A stretch of DNA of 64,000 nucleotides, taken from positions 124,001 to 188,000 of the forward strand of contig JAYRLC010000002.1 of the NCBI GenBank assembly GCA_041905405.1, given 5' to 3'. Source of the stretch: RAM1 sp041905405. Its GTDB lineage: Bacteria; Pseudomonadota; Gammaproteobacteria; Burkholderiales; Burkholderiaceae_C. Numbering within the stretch: the first letter of the stretch is position 1; the number at the start of each line of letters is the position of its first letter. This document shows positions 18,409 through 26,696 of the stretch, one piece after another. Both the position numbers and the translations under genes were made by a program. The notes below the pieces were generated by a model that searched no databases, had not been told where the DNA came from, and was given only the letters and a program-made list of their open reading frames with translations.

Positions 18409-19518
18409 TTAGATGGAGCCCACCACACCCTCGACCAGGTAGTTCATCTTTTCCAGTTCGAGGTCGGTCTGCTTCAGCGTCTTGCCTGCGGCAATCACTG
18501 TCGCGCCCTTGTTGTCCTTCAGCGGGCCCTTGAAGATGTCGAAGCTGCCCGCGATCATCTTCGCCTTGATGTCGTCGGCATTCTTCTTGGCCGCGGCGGT
18601 CACGGCCGGACCGTAGTCGGACATCTTTACGTAGCCTTCCTTCAGGCCGCCGCGGATGAAGTTGGGGTGCGGCTTGCCGGCCTTGGCGGCGTCGATCACT
18701 GTTTTGTATGCGGTCAGCCAGTTCCACTCGGCGCCGGTCAGGTAGGCCTGCGGCGCCAGCTTGGCCTGGCTTGCGTGGTAGCCGCAGACCATCTTGCCGC
18801 GTTTGGCCGCCGTTTCCACCACGACCTTGGGACCGTCCACGTGCATGGTGAACACATCCACGCCCTGGTCGGCCAGGCTGTTCGTCGCCTCCGCCTCTTT
18901 CACGGCCATCGACCAGTCGCCCGTGAAGATCACGTGGCAGGTGATGCCCGGCTTGACCGAGCGCGCGCCCATCAGGAACGCGTTGATGTTGCGCAGCACC
19001 TGCGGAATGGGCTTGGCCGCGACGAAGCCGATCTTGCCGCTCTTGCTCATGTGGCCGGCCACCACGCCGTTCAGGTACTGGCATTCGTCGATGTAGCCGA
19101 AGTAGCTGCCGGTGTTCTTGGGGTGCTTGCCCTCAGTCCACATGCCGCCGCAGTGGGCGAAGCGCACGTCGGGGTACTTGGCGGCCATGGCCAGCATATG
19201 CGGGTCGAAGTAGCCGAACGACGTGGGGAACAGCACGCTCGCGCCGTCCTGCGCGATCATGCCGGTCATGGTCTTTTGCACAGCGGCGGTCTCGGGTACG
19301 TTCTCTTCCTCGACCACCTTGATGCCGGGCATCTTCTTGAGCTCGGCCGCGGCCTGCGCCTGCGCCTGGTTGTAGCCAAAGTCGTCGCGCGGGCCGACGT
19401 AGATCACGCCCACGGTCAACGGCTTTTGCGCGAAGGTCAGCGGCGCCGATGCTGCGGCGCCCAGCGCGGCCAGGGTCTTAAGCGAGTCGCGGCGGTTGAA
19501 GGTTTTGGCTATGCTCAT
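18409..19518 (-). CDS. BMP-family substrate-binding protein
   Basis: A 369-residue periplasmic binding protein of the Med/PnrA-like basic-membrane-protein family. A twin-arginine-containing leader (NRRDSLKTLAALGAAAS, cleavage after TFA) is followed by the family start VGVIYVGPRDDFGYNQA. Conserved aromatic and acidic residues (FGYFDPHML, GYIDECQYL) line the expected pocket. Relatives bind nucleosides; related proteins from other operons bind small heterocycles or ureides, which would fit the neighbouring biuH, atzE and atzF genes. It heads the importer segment whose ATPase is encoded beyond biuH. Confidence 0.9.
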   Translation of the reverse strand: MSIAKTFNRRDSLKTLAALGAAASAPLTFAQKPLTVGVIYVGPRDDFGYNQAQAQAAAELKKMPGIKVVEEENVPETAAVQKTMTGMIAQDGASVLFPTSFGYFDPHMLAMAAKYPDVRFAHCGGMWTEGKHPKNTGSYFGYIDECQYLNGVVAGHMSKSGKIGFVAAKPIPQVLRNINAFLMGARSVKPGITCHVIFTGDWSMAVKEAEATNSLADQGVDVFTMHVDGPKVVVETAAKRGKMVCGYHASQAKLAPQAYLTGAEWNWLTAYKTVIDAAKAGKPHPNFIRGGLKEGYVKMSDYGPAVTAAAKKNADDIKAKMIAGSFDIFKGPLKDNKGATVIAAGKTLKQTDLELEKMNYLVEGVVGSI

Positions 19519-19573
19519 GGTTCTCTCTCCGTCTGTTGAAAAAGGGTTAGCGGGTTTCGTGCCAGGGGGTGAT

Positions 19574-19981
19574 TCAGGCCAGCGGCGGCGGTGCGTCCAG
19601 CAGGCTCACGTGCGCGGCCACCACGCGCCAGCCGCCGGGCGTGCGCAGCCAGGTCTGGCTCTGCCGGCCTGTGCGGCTCGCGCCCGCGCGGCGGAACTCG
19701 GTGTTGGCGGTGGCGAAGTCGCGGCCGTAGGTGGTGATGACCGTATTCATGAGTTCACGCGCCAGGCCTGCCGGCGAGCGGCCTGCGCGGAACGCGCGGA
19801 TGGCGTCGTAGCCGTACAGGTTCTCGGTACCGCCGTAGCGCAGCGTGTGCGGGCTGTCCCAGAACAGCTCGTCCAGCACGGCGACGTCGTTGGTGACCAG
19901 GGCGTGTTCATAGCGGGCGAAAGCCGCAGTGACTTCGAGCACGATGTCGGGAAGGTTGATGTCCATGCTCATGCTTGTCAT
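19574..19981 (-). CDS. AtzH-like/HpxZ-like protein (former DUF3225)
   Basis: A 135-residue NTF2/SnoaL-fold protein of the AtzH-like family, found both beside atzE/atzG in cyanurate pathways and as HpxZ in oxalurate catabolism. Seen: EVTAAFARYEHALVTNDV, FWDSPHTLRYGGTENLYGYDAIRAFRAGR and a C-terminal QTWLRTPGGWRVVAAHVS strand. Its exact reaction is uncertain. The ATG at 19981 overlaps the atzE stop (ATGA), but those bases belong to an inserted palindromic repeat; ATGs at 19972 and 19966 (before DINLPDIV) are equally possible, and 19966 may be the ancestral start. Confidence 0.82.
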   Translation of the reverse strand: MTSMSMDINLPDIVLEVTAAFARYEHALVTNDVAVLDELFWDSPHTLRYGGTENLYGYDAIRAFRAGRSPAGLARELMNTVITTYGRDFATANTEFRRAGASRTGRQSQTWLRTPGGWRVVAAHVSLLDAPPPLA

Positions 19982-20058
19982 GCCGGGCTTGACCCGGCAT
20001 CCATCGTCGAGCGCCCATATGTTCGTGGCATGGATCCCGGGTCAAGCCCGGGATGACA
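19976..20058. repeat. Interspersed palindromic repeat across atzE end
   Basis: Two inverted arms start and end with TGTCAT/ATGACA and carry the sub-palindromes GCCGGGcttgaCCCGGC and CCCGGGtcaaGCCCGGG. This is the widespread repeat whose translation reads as HPGLDPGS...MDAGSSPA. It supplies about 26 C-terminal codons of atzE and the ATGA junction with the next gene. Confidence 0.85.
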
Positions 20059-21411
20059 GGGGCGCAGATGTGCCACGCCCATTTGCTGCAGCACCATCGC
20101 CGCCCGCAACGCCAGATCCTCGCGCCAAGGCGCAGCAATCAGCTGCACGCCAATCGGCAAGCCACCCGTGTCCGACGGCCACATGGGCGCGGCCACCACA
20201 GGGCAACCCGCGAACGAGATCGGCTGCGTCAGCAGCCCCACCGACGGCCGGCACGGCAGGCGCTGGCCGTTGATGTCCAGCCATTCCGTGCCGATCACCG
20301 GCGCGGCCACCGGCGTGGCGGGCGCGATCAGCACGTCCCAGTCGTTGAACAGCGCCAGCACCTTGTCGCGGCACGCGCGGCGAAAACGCTGTGCGCGCAG
20401 GTACCAGGCGGCCGGCTGCAGCGCGCCGGCGATAAAGCGGTCCACAGACAGCGGTTCGAAGTCGTCGGCGCGCGTGCGCAGGTCGTCCAGGTGGAGCGCG
20501 CCGCCTTCGCTCGCGCTCGTGATGAACGCCGCGGCGCGGGCGGCCTCCGGATCGGGCCACTCGACGATCTCGATCACGTCGAGGACTCGCGCGGCGGCCC
20601 GGGCCACTTCGCGCGCGGGCGGGGTGGCGTTGTCGTGGAAGTAGCCGCCGAGCAGTCCGATGCGCAAGCCCTTCGTGCCGTGCGGCAGCGACGCCACGGT
20701 CGGCTCGATGGCTGTCGCATGGCAACCCGCATCCAGCGGGTCGGGCGACTGCAGTGCGTCGTAGACCGCCGCCAACCGTTCCACCGAATCGGCGAACGGC
20801 CCCAGGTGGTCCACGCTGTGCACGAAAGGGTAGCTGCCGCGACGCGACAGGCGGCCGAACGTGGGCTTGAGCCCCCACACGCCGCACAGCGACGATGGCA
20901 CGCGGATCGACCCGTTGGTGTCCGAGCCCAGCGTCACCGGCACCTGGCCCGCCGCCACGGCCGCGCCCGAGCCGCCCGACGAGCCGCCCGCGATGCGCGT
21001 CAGGTCATGCGGGTTGCGGCAGGGGCCGTAGTGGGTATTTTCGGTCGTGAAGCCATAGGCGTACTCGTCCATGTTCAGCGAGCCGACCAGCACGGCGCCG
21101 GCCGCCTGCATGCGCTGCACCAGGAACGCGTCCGATGACGCGGGCGCGTGCCCTCGGTTGACCTTGGAGCCCGCCAGCGTGACCTCGCCCGCGATGTCGA
21201 ACAGGTTCTTGACCGCGTATGGCACACCGGCCAGCGGGCCCAGCGTCTCGCCACGCGCGCGGCGCGCGTCGATGGCCGCGGCCTCGGCACGGGCGCGGGC
21301 GTAGCTCTTTCCGGTGAAGGCGTTGACCTCGCCGTCGGTCGCCTCGATACGGGCGATGCAGGCCTCCAGTGCTTCGGCGGCGGTCATGGTCGCGTCCCCT
21401 ACGGCGTTCAT
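19978..21411 (-). CDS. atzE: Amidase AtzE, 1-carboxybiuret hydrolase catalytic subunit
   Basis: A 477-residue amidase-signature enzyme. The Ser-cisSer-Lys triad is K68 (PYAVKNLFD), S144 (AGGSSGGSG) and S168 (GSDTNGSIRVPSS), with the usual 24-residue spacing. In Pseudomonas ADP AtzE works with the small AtzG subunit to remove ammonia from 1-carboxybiuret in cyanurate degradation. The atzG gene precedes it with an ATGA overlap (21408-21411), which supports the assignment over a generic GatA-like amidase. The last 26 residues are encoded by the palindromic repeat at 19976-20058, so the native C-terminus has been replaced or extended; the core domain looks intact. Confidence 0.87.
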   Translation of the reverse strand: MNAVGDATMTAAEALEACIARIEATDGEVNAFTGKSYARARAEAAAIDARRARGETLGPLAGVPYAVKNLFDIAGEVTLAGSKVNRGHAPASSDAFLVQRMQAAGAVLVGSLNMDEYAYGFTTENTHYGPCRNPHDLTRIAGGSSGGSGAAVAAGQVPVTLGSDTNGSIRVPSSLCGVWGLKPTFGRLSRRGSYPFVHSVDHLGPFADSVERLAAVYDALQSPDPLDAGCHATAIEPTVASLPHGTKGLRIGLLGGYFHDNATPPAREVARAAARVLDVIEIVEWPDPEAARAAAFITSASEGGALHLDDLRTRADDFEPLSVDRFIAGALQPAAWYLRAQRFRRACRDKVLALFNDWDVLIAPATPVAAPVIGTEWLDINGQRLPCRPSVGLLTQPISFAGCPVVAAPMWPSDTGGLPIGVQLIAAPWREDLALRAAMVLQQMGVAHLRPCHPGLDPGSMPRTYGRSTMDAGSSPA

Positions 21412-21614
21412 GCGGCGTGCGTCCTGTCCGGGTCGGGATTGAATATTTCAGCCAGCTCATCCTCGGGCGACAGCGGCACGCGCTCCAGCAGCGCGGCCAG
21501 CGCCGCCGTGCGCTCCAGGTGCGCTGCCACGCGCTGCGCGCGTGCGGCGTCCAGCGGGATGCCCAGCGCAACCGCACTGGCCTTCACGTAGGCGAGCGTT
21601 TCGGCTTCGGTCAC
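21408..21614 (-). CDS. atzG: AtzG-like small subunit (former DUF4089)
   Basis: A 68-residue helical protein of the AtzG-like family. It resembles GatC in topology and wraps around AtzE, forming the AtzE2G2 complex. Visible features are the ETLAYVKASAVALGIPLD start and the C-terminal LSPEDELAEIFNPDPD segment typical of the family. Its gene overlaps atzE by ATGA and the ABC ATPase gene upstream by ATGA (21611-21614), so the three are expressed together and in this order. Its presence is the best sequence argument that the neighbouring amidase is AtzE and not an unrelated amidase. Confidence 0.85.
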   Translation of the reverse strand: MTEAETLAYVKASAVALGIPLDAARAQRVAAHLERTAALAALLERVPLSPEDELAEIFNPDPDRTHAA

Positions 21615-22432
21615 CGGCGCACCTCGCGCTGGAAGATTTCAAGGCTGAGCTTTTTCATCGCCACGAAGCTCGGCGTCGACAGCGTGTCCACCGTGCGCGG
21701 GCGCGCGTCGCCGTATTCCAGGATCTCGGCGACCTTGGTCGGGCGCTTGGTCAAGAGCAGCACCTGGTCGGCCAGGTACACCGCCTCTTCCAGGTCGTGC
21801 GACACCAGCAGCATGGTGGTGCCGGTCTTCATGAACACTTCCTGCAGCTTCTCGCGGATGAACAGCGTCATCTCGAAGTCCAGCGCCGAGAACGGTTCGT
21901 CCAGGAACAGCACCTCGGGATTGTTGGCGAGCGCGCGCATGATGGACGCGGTCTGCTGCTGACCGCCCGACAGCTCGTACGGGTAGCGGTTCAGGTCGAA
22001 CTTGACGTCGAAGCTCGCCACCAGCTCGGCCATGCGGCGGTCCACCTCGGCCTTGCTTTTTCCTTCGAGCTTGAGCGGGTAGGCGATGTTGTCGATGGTG
22101 CGCATCCACGGGAACATCGCTTCGCGGTAGTTCTGGAACACGTAGCCGATCTTGGTGTCCTTCAGGCTTTTGCCGTCGAACAGGATTTCACCGCTGTCGA
22201 TGGGGATCAGCCCCGCGATCATGTTGATCAGCGTGCTCTTGCCGCAGCCGTTGGGTCCGAACACCGAGACGATCTTGTGCTTGGGGATGTCCAGGTCGAA
22301 GTTCTCGTACAGCGGCCAGCCGGCGAAGTACTTGGTCAGGCCGCGGATGGTGATGTGCGTGCCGGCCGGGCCGGGCACGAATTCACGCGCGGGGACGTCG
22401 GCGAAGACGGGGGCGTTGATCACGGCGTTCAT
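21611..22432 (-). CDS. ABC transporter ATPase, NitT/SsuB type
   Basis: A 273-residue cytoplasmic ATPase of the nitrate/sulfonate/taurine importer class. Walker A is GPNGCGKST, the signature LSGGQQQ, Walker B VLFLDEPFSALD, and the H-loop lies in LLVSHDLEEAV. It belongs with the permease (22429-23292) and binding protein (23298-24296) genes upstream; the ATG at 22432 overlaps the permease stop by 4 bp. Open frame upstream of that ATG is inside the permease gene. The importer sits between atzF and atzG, so it probably brings in a pathway substrate; it is the second importer in the island. Confidence 0.93.
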   Translation of the reverse strand: MNAVINAPVFADVPAREFVPGPAGTHITIRGLTKYFAGWPLYENFDLDIPKHKIVSVFGPNGCGKSTLINMIAGLIPIDSGEILFDGKSLKDTKIGYVFQNYREAMFPWMRTIDNIAYPLKLEGKSKAEVDRRMAELVASFDVKFDLNRYPYELSGGQQQTASIMRALANNPEVLFLDEPFSALDFEMTLFIREKLQEVFMKTGTTMLLVSHDLEEAVYLADQVLLLTKRPTKVAEILEYGDARPRTVDTLSTPSFVAMKKLSLEIFQREVRR

Positions 22433-23292
22433 CGGCCACTCCAGTGAACGATCTTGCGTTCGGCAATCAGGAACAGGATGTTGAGTGCGTAGCCCAGCGC
22501 ACCGGCCGCCAGGATGGACGCGTACATGTCGCGCACGTTCATGACCTGCTGCGCGTTGATGATGCGGTTGCCCAGGCCGCTGTCGGCGCCGATGAACATC
22601 TCGGCCACGATCACGATCACCAGCGCCATGGACACGGCCGAGCGCAGGCCGACAAAGCTGGGTTGCAGGCTTTCCCAGACCAGCACGTCCTTGAAGATCT
22701 GCCAGCGTGTTGCGCCCATGACCTTGGCCGCCATCACGCGCTGCTTGCGTGCGTTGATCACGCCGTACGCGCTGTTGAACACCACGATCAGGAATGCGCC
22801 GAACGCGGCGATCGCCACCTTGTTGATGTCCGACACGCCGAAGATCATGAGGAACAGCGGGATCAGCGCCGACGACGGCGTGGAGCGGAAGAAGTCGATC
22901 AAAAACTCCACGCTGCGGTAGGCGCGCTCGTTGCTGCCCAGCAGCACGCCCAGCGGCATGCCCACGGCCGCAGCGATCAGAAACGCCTGCACCGTGCGCA
23001 TGACCGTGACGCCGAAGTCCTTGAGCAGCGGGCCGCCCCACAGGCCGCTGATCAGCGTGCCCAGGGCGTCCAGCGGCGGCGGCAGCAGGATGGGCTTGAT
23101 GAAGCCGGTGCGCACCGCCAGGTCCCACAGGATGAACAGCACGACCGGGCCGATGAAGGGCAGGAAGCGCTCCCACTGCGGCTTCTTCGGTGCGGTGGTG
23201 GCGTTGGCGGCGGGGGGCGTCCAGGGCTTGGGCGCGGCGGCCGCCACCGGTGGGACCGGTGCGCCCGGTATTGCGTCGGGTGTGGCTCTCAT
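22429..23292 (-). CDS. ABC transporter permease, NitT/SsuC type
   Basis: A 287-residue permease of the BPD_transp_1 superfamily with a Pro/Ala-rich cytoplasmic N-terminus, about six membrane segments and the EAA-type loop (AKVMGATRWQIFKDVLVWESLQP). Downstream its stop overlaps the ATPase start by ATGA; upstream 5 bp separate it from the binding-protein gene. The ATG at 23292 is chosen because everything further upstream in frame lies within that gene. It would carry the ligand of the neighbouring NMT1-like binding protein across the inner membrane. Confidence 0.92.
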   Translation of the reverse strand: MRATPDAIPGAPVPPVAAAAPKPWTPPAANATTAPKKPQWERFLPFIGPVVLFILWDLAVRTGFIKPILLPPPLDALGTLISGLWGGPLLKDFGVTVMRTVQAFLIAAAVGMPLGVLLGSNERAYRSVEFLIDFFRSTPSSALIPLFLMIFGVSDINKVAIAAFGAFLIVVFNSAYGVINARKQRVMAAKVMGATRWQIFKDVLVWESLQPSFVGLRSAVSMALVIVIVAEMFIGADSGLGNRIINAQQVMNVRDMYASILAAGALGYALNILFLIAERKIVHWSGR

Positions 23293-23297
23293 GACGC

Positions 23298-24296
23298 TCA
23301 GCCCTTGTAGAGCATCGAGTCGACCATGAGCCGCTTGCTGAAGATGCCCTTCTCGCTGAACAGGTCGAAGAACTTCTGGAAGTGCGCCACGTCGGCCGGC
23401 GTGAACTCGTTGTACATGGTGTACGCGGCCAGCGGCACCTCGCCGGTCAGCGGGCCTTCGATGGCGGTGTAACCCTTCATGTACTGGCGCGCCTCGGCCG
23501 GCTTGGTGCGCACGTAGGTCACGCCCTTGCCATACGCGGCGATGAATTTCTTTGCCACGTCGGGGTTCTTCTGGATGAACGCCGAGGCCAGTGACGCCGA
23601 GCCGCCGAACCACGGCGCCATCGGGTCACCCAGCACGTATTTGGCGATCACGCCGGGCTCCAGCACGCGCGTGGTGCCGTTCATGCGGCCGATGGTGCCG
23701 GTGGGCTCCAGCGTGTAGGCCGCGTCGATCTGGCCGGCGGCCAGCGCGGCCACGTGCTGGCCGATGGGCAGCTCCACCACCGTGGCGCCGGTCGCGCCGC
23801 CGCGCTCCAGCACGGTCTTGGCCAGCGTCACGTTCTGGATGCCGGGGCCCGAGGCGACGCGCTTGCCCTTCAGGTCGGCCATGGTCTTGACGGGGCTGGC
23901 CACGGGCACGATCACCTCGTCCAGCACGTTCTTCACGTTGCTGGGGTTGGAGCAGAAGATCTTGAACGTGCCGGGCGCGGCGATCTCGCCGATGGCGATG
24001 TTGGCCGAGCCCGTGCCGTTGGCCGTGCCGTCGGCGCGGCCGGACAGCACCGCCTCCATCACCTGCTGCGCGCCCGCGAACTTCAGCGGCTCCACGTCAA
24101 GGCCTGCTTCCTTGAAGTAGCCCAGCTCGATGGCCGAGTAGAACGGCAGGCCCGCCGCGATGGGCCAGTAGCCGATGCGGATCTTGGGGCCGGCCTGCGC
24201 GCGCACCATGGGCGCGCCGGCCAGGGCGACGGCGGCACCAGCGGCCTTGAGCAGCGTGCGGCGGGTGGAAAAGACGGCTTGGCGGGTATCGGTCAT
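23298..24296 (-). CDS. NitT/TauT-type ABC substrate-binding protein
   Basis: A 332-residue periplasmic protein with a twin-arginine leader (STRRTLLKAAGAAVALAGAP, cleavage near VRAQA) and an NMT1/SsuA-like fold: IRIGYWPIAAGLPFYSAIELGYFKEAGLDV at the start, GKRVASGPGIQN in the hinge, and a C-terminal helical part. Relatives bind sulfonates, nitrate, pyrimidine precursors or other small polar solutes. In this operon a ureide ligand is likely, but that is inference. The start has an AGGAGC ribosome site 5 bp upstream; the gene follows atzF after 41 bp. Confidence 0.9.
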   Translation of the reverse strand: MTDTRQAVFSTRRTLLKAAGAAVALAGAPMVRAQAGPKIRIGYWPIAAGLPFYSAIELGYFKEAGLDVEPLKFAGAQQVMEAVLSGRADGTANGTGSANIAIGEIAAPGTFKIFCSNPSNVKNVLDEVIVPVASPVKTMADLKGKRVASGPGIQNVTLAKTVLERGGATGATVVELPIGQHVAALAAGQIDAAYTLEPTGTIGRMNGTTRVLEPGVIAKYVLGDPMAPWFGGSASLASAFIQKNPDVAKKFIAAYGKGVTYVRTKPAEARQYMKGYTAIEGPLTGEVPLAAYTMYNEFTPADVAHFQKFFDLFSEKGIFSKRLMVDSMLYKG

Positions 24297-24337
24297 GGAA
24301 CGCTCCTGCTTGAGGTTTGGATGGATGGGTGAGTAGT

Positions 24338-26065
24338 TCAGGCCGGGGCTTTGAGCGACGCGATGTACGCACGCCAGCCGCCAAGGTGGGTGATGTCCAG
24401 CGCGCCCTGCGTGGCGAGCGATTCGCAGACGAAGCCCTGAACGCTGCTGCCGTCGGCCAGCGTCAGCGTGCCGATGCCTAAAGGGACGGGGATCAGCGCG
24501 ACGAAGCTTCCGTAGTGCGCGGCGGGCATCTCCCAGACCTCGACGGCGATCGCGCCGCCGGTGCCGGCCCCCACGCGCACCAGGCCGGGCTTGGGCGGCA
24601 CGGTGCCGGGCAGGGCAAAGAAGCGGTAATCGGGCGCGGTCTGCGTGGTGGCCACCAGGCGCGCGCCGCGCTCGGTGAGCTGGCCGTTCAGCGGCATGCC
24701 CGACAGGTGGGCGCCGACGACGGCAACCTTGACCATGGCCTGCGGCTTGATCCCGGGGATGGCAACCGGCGCGGGCAGTGGCTGGCCCGTGGCGCCCTGC
24801 GCGAGCCCGGTGTCGTGGTGGTAGCGCTGGCCCAGTTCGGCCAGCTGCCAGTCGCTGCCGCAGGGGCCGATCAGCGTGACGCCGAACGGCAGGCCGTCGG
24901 GGCGGATGCTGCTGGGCACCGACAGCGCCGCATAGTCCAGCAGGTTCACGAAGTTGGTGTACGCCCCCAGGTTGCGGTTCAGCGCGACCGGGTCGGCCCG
25001 CATGGCGGCAATGGTGTAGTGCGTGGGCGCCGTAGGCACCAGCAGCAGGTCGATGTCCTTCCACATCACATGGGCGCGATGGCCCAGCGCGCGCAGGCGC
25101 ACCTGCGCAGCGACCAGGTCGGCGGCGCTGTAGCCGCGGCCGGCCGCGATGATGCCGCGCACGGGCTCCATGACCTCGGCCTCGTGCGCGTCGAAGAACT
25201 CGCGGATGGCGGCGTAGCGTTCGGCTACCAGCGCACTCTCATACAGCAGGCTCGCGGCCTGGGCCAGCGGCGCGAAGTCGACTGTCACTGGCGTGCCGCC
25301 CAGGGCACGCAGCCTTGTCACGGCCTGGCGGAACGCGGCCTCGGCCGCGTCGTCGCCGAAGAACTCGAGCTGGGACGGCACACCGAAGCGGAACGTGGCG
25401 GGGAACGGCGTGTCGGCCAGCGCGAGCGTGCGCGAGAACGGGTCGCGCGCGTCCGGCCCCAGGGCCGCCTGCAACACCTGCGCGGCCAGGCCGACCGTGC
25501 GCGCGAAGATCGACACGCAGTCCACGCTCTGCGCCGCGGGCACTACGCCGTGCGCACTGATCAACCCCTTGCTGGGCTTCAGGCCCACGATGTTGTTCAG
25601 GCCCGCCGGCACGCGGCCGGAACCGGCCGTGTCGGTGCCCAGCGCAAAGTCCACCTCACCCGTGGCCACGACGTGGGCGGACCCTGAACTGGAGCCACCG
25701 GACACATAGGCCGCGTTCACCGCATTGGGCACCGCACCGTATGGCGAGCGCGTGCCGTTCAGGCCGCAGGCGAACTGGTCCAGGTTGGTCTTGCCGACCA
25801 GCGATGCACCAGCATCGAGCAGTTTCTGCACGGCCGTGGCGTGCGCCGACGGCATGCGCGCGAACGCCGCGCAGGCGGCCGTGGTGGGCAGCCCGGCGGC
25901 GTCGATGTTGTCCTTGGCCGCGAAGCGCAGGCCGGCCAGCGGGCCGCCGCTGCCAATAGATAAAGGCGTGTCGAAGCGGGAAATCCAGGCCTGCGGCGCG
26001 CTGGCCGGCGCTGCGCTGGAAGCGGCGGCGGCGGCGGTTTCGGCAGGAAGGACGGTTTGCACCAT
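24338..26065 (-). CDS. atzF: Allophanate hydrolase
   Basis: A 575-residue amidase-signature enzyme that hydrolyses allophanate to two ammonia and two CO2, the last step of biuret and cyanurate catabolism. The triad is K51 (FAAKDNID), S125 (SGGSSSGS) and S149 (GTDTAGSGRVP). After the amidase domain (to about 425) comes the C-terminal domain specific to AtzF and urea-amidolyase-type enzymes (VKVAVVGAHLSGMPLNGQL, GSFVALIPVPLGIGTLTL, EGFVCE-like GFVCES), which finishes decarboxylation or supports assembly. The ATG at 26065 is preferred; an in-frame ATG at 26122 would place an inverted repeat that looks like an operator inside the gene. It is the first gene of the island's operon. Confidence 0.93.
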   Translation of the reverse strand: MVQTVLPAETAAAAASSAAPASAPQAWISRFDTPLSIGSGGPLAGLRFAAKDNIDAAGLPTTAACAAFARMPSAHATAVQKLLDAGASLVGKTNLDQFACGLNGTRSPYGAVPNAVNAAYVSGGSSSGSAHVVATGEVDFALGTDTAGSGRVPAGLNNIVGLKPSKGLISAHGVVPAAQSVDCVSIFARTVGLAAQVLQAALGPDARDPFSRTLALADTPFPATFRFGVPSQLEFFGDDAAEAAFRQAVTRLRALGGTPVTVDFAPLAQAASLLYESALVAERYAAIREFFDAHEAEVMEPVRGIIAAGRGYSAADLVAAQVRLRALGHRAHVMWKDIDLLLVPTAPTHYTIAAMRADPVALNRNLGAYTNFVNLLDYAALSVPSSIRPDGLPFGVTLIGPCGSDWQLAELGQRYHHDTGLAQGATGQPLPAPVAIPGIKPQAMVKVAVVGAHLSGMPLNGQLTERGARLVATTQTAPDYRFFALPGTVPPKPGLVRVGAGTGGAIAVEVWEMPAAHYGSFVALIPVPLGIGTLTLADGSSVQGFVCESLATQGALDITHLGGWRAYIASLKAPA

Positions 26066-26078
26066 GGTTGAGCATCCA

Positions 26079-26094
26079 ATCTTGTATCCAAGAT
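26079..26094. promoter_or_regulatory. Inverted repeat, candidate GntR operator upstream of atzF
   Basis: ATCTTG-TATC-CAAGAT is a perfect 6-4-6 inverted repeat 14 bp upstream of the atzF start. The inner TTGTATCCAA resembles operators of FCD-type GntR proteins, one of which is encoded at the far end of this operon. Confidence 0.5.
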
Positions 26095-26146
26095 GAGATG
26101 CAAGGGCTGTGCCAACCAACACGAGCTGGCTTGGGCATAGCCAAGT

Positions 26147-26158
26147 GAAGTAAACTTC
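26147..26158. promoter_or_regulatory. Inverted repeat before HTH gene, candidate autoregulatory site
   Basis: GAAGT-AA-ACTTC lies 7 bp upstream of the GTG start of the XRE-type gene. Antitoxin-like HTH proteins often repress their own operon through such short palindromes; here it is only a positional inference. Confidence 0.35.
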
Positions 26159-26165
26159 TCATATT

Positions 26166-26696
26166 GTGATCAACGCCACCCCTCTGTCACCTGCCAGCCC
26201 GCTCGCTGCGGTACTTCAGCAAACCCGAAAGTCAAAAGGCTTGCGGCAACAGGACGTCGCCGACAGGGCCGGTGTCAGCCGCCGTTCGCTGGTGAGCATC
26301 GAAGCCGGGGGAGACTTCACCGTGAGCACCCTGCGCGGGCTGTGCTCGGCATTGGGCGTCGTCATTGAATTGAAGCCGGTGAACGCTTCAGCCGATGAGG
26401 CAGACGGGGCGCCCAGCTTCGCCACGGCGCAGGACATGTCGGCGCATCAGGCGCAACGGGAACTCGATGAAGCCATGCGCGTTCAGGCCATGCTGCCGTT
26501 CGAGCGCAGTCGATGGCTCGCATCCACCTGGGGCAACCTGCAGGCCCAGGCACTCGCCCTCCACCAGAGCCTGCGGCTGTCCGCCGCTGAAGGGACCGCA
26601 CGGCATTTCCCCACGCCTGAAGCCAAGAACCAGTTCGATGAGGAGCGCGAGACCGAGCAGGCTTTGCAACTGGCTCTATCCCGGGGCGGCCTGTGA
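26166..26696 (+). CDS. XRE-type helix-turn-helix protein, possible antitoxin
   Basis: A 176-residue protein with an N-terminal Cro/C1-type HTH at about 12-68 (LQQTRKSKGLRQQDVADRAG, VSRRSLVSIEAGG, STLRGLCSALGVVIEL), close to HipB-like regulators. The remaining ~100 residues (EMRVQAMLPFERSRWLASTW-like region, then a glutamate-rich end) form a helical extension of unknown role. It starts with GTG and its stop overlaps the GTG of the nucleotidyltransferase gene (26693-26696), the coupling expected for an antitoxin/toxin pair. It is divergent from atzF with 100 bp between them. DNA-binding is certain, the antitoxin role is inferred. Confidence 0.75.
   Translation: MINATPLSPASPLAAVLQQTRKSKGLRQQDVADRAGVSRRSLVSIEAGGDFTVSTLRGLCSALGVVIELKPVNASADEADGAPSFATAQDMSAHQAQRELDEAMRVQAMLPFERSRWLASTWGNLQAQALALHQSLRLSAAEGTARHFPTPEAKNQFDEERETEQALQLALSRGGL

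Noticed and set aside
26066..26122. AtzF extended to ATG 26122
   Set aside because: The extra 19 residues lack family similarity and would place the likely operator inside the coding sequence.
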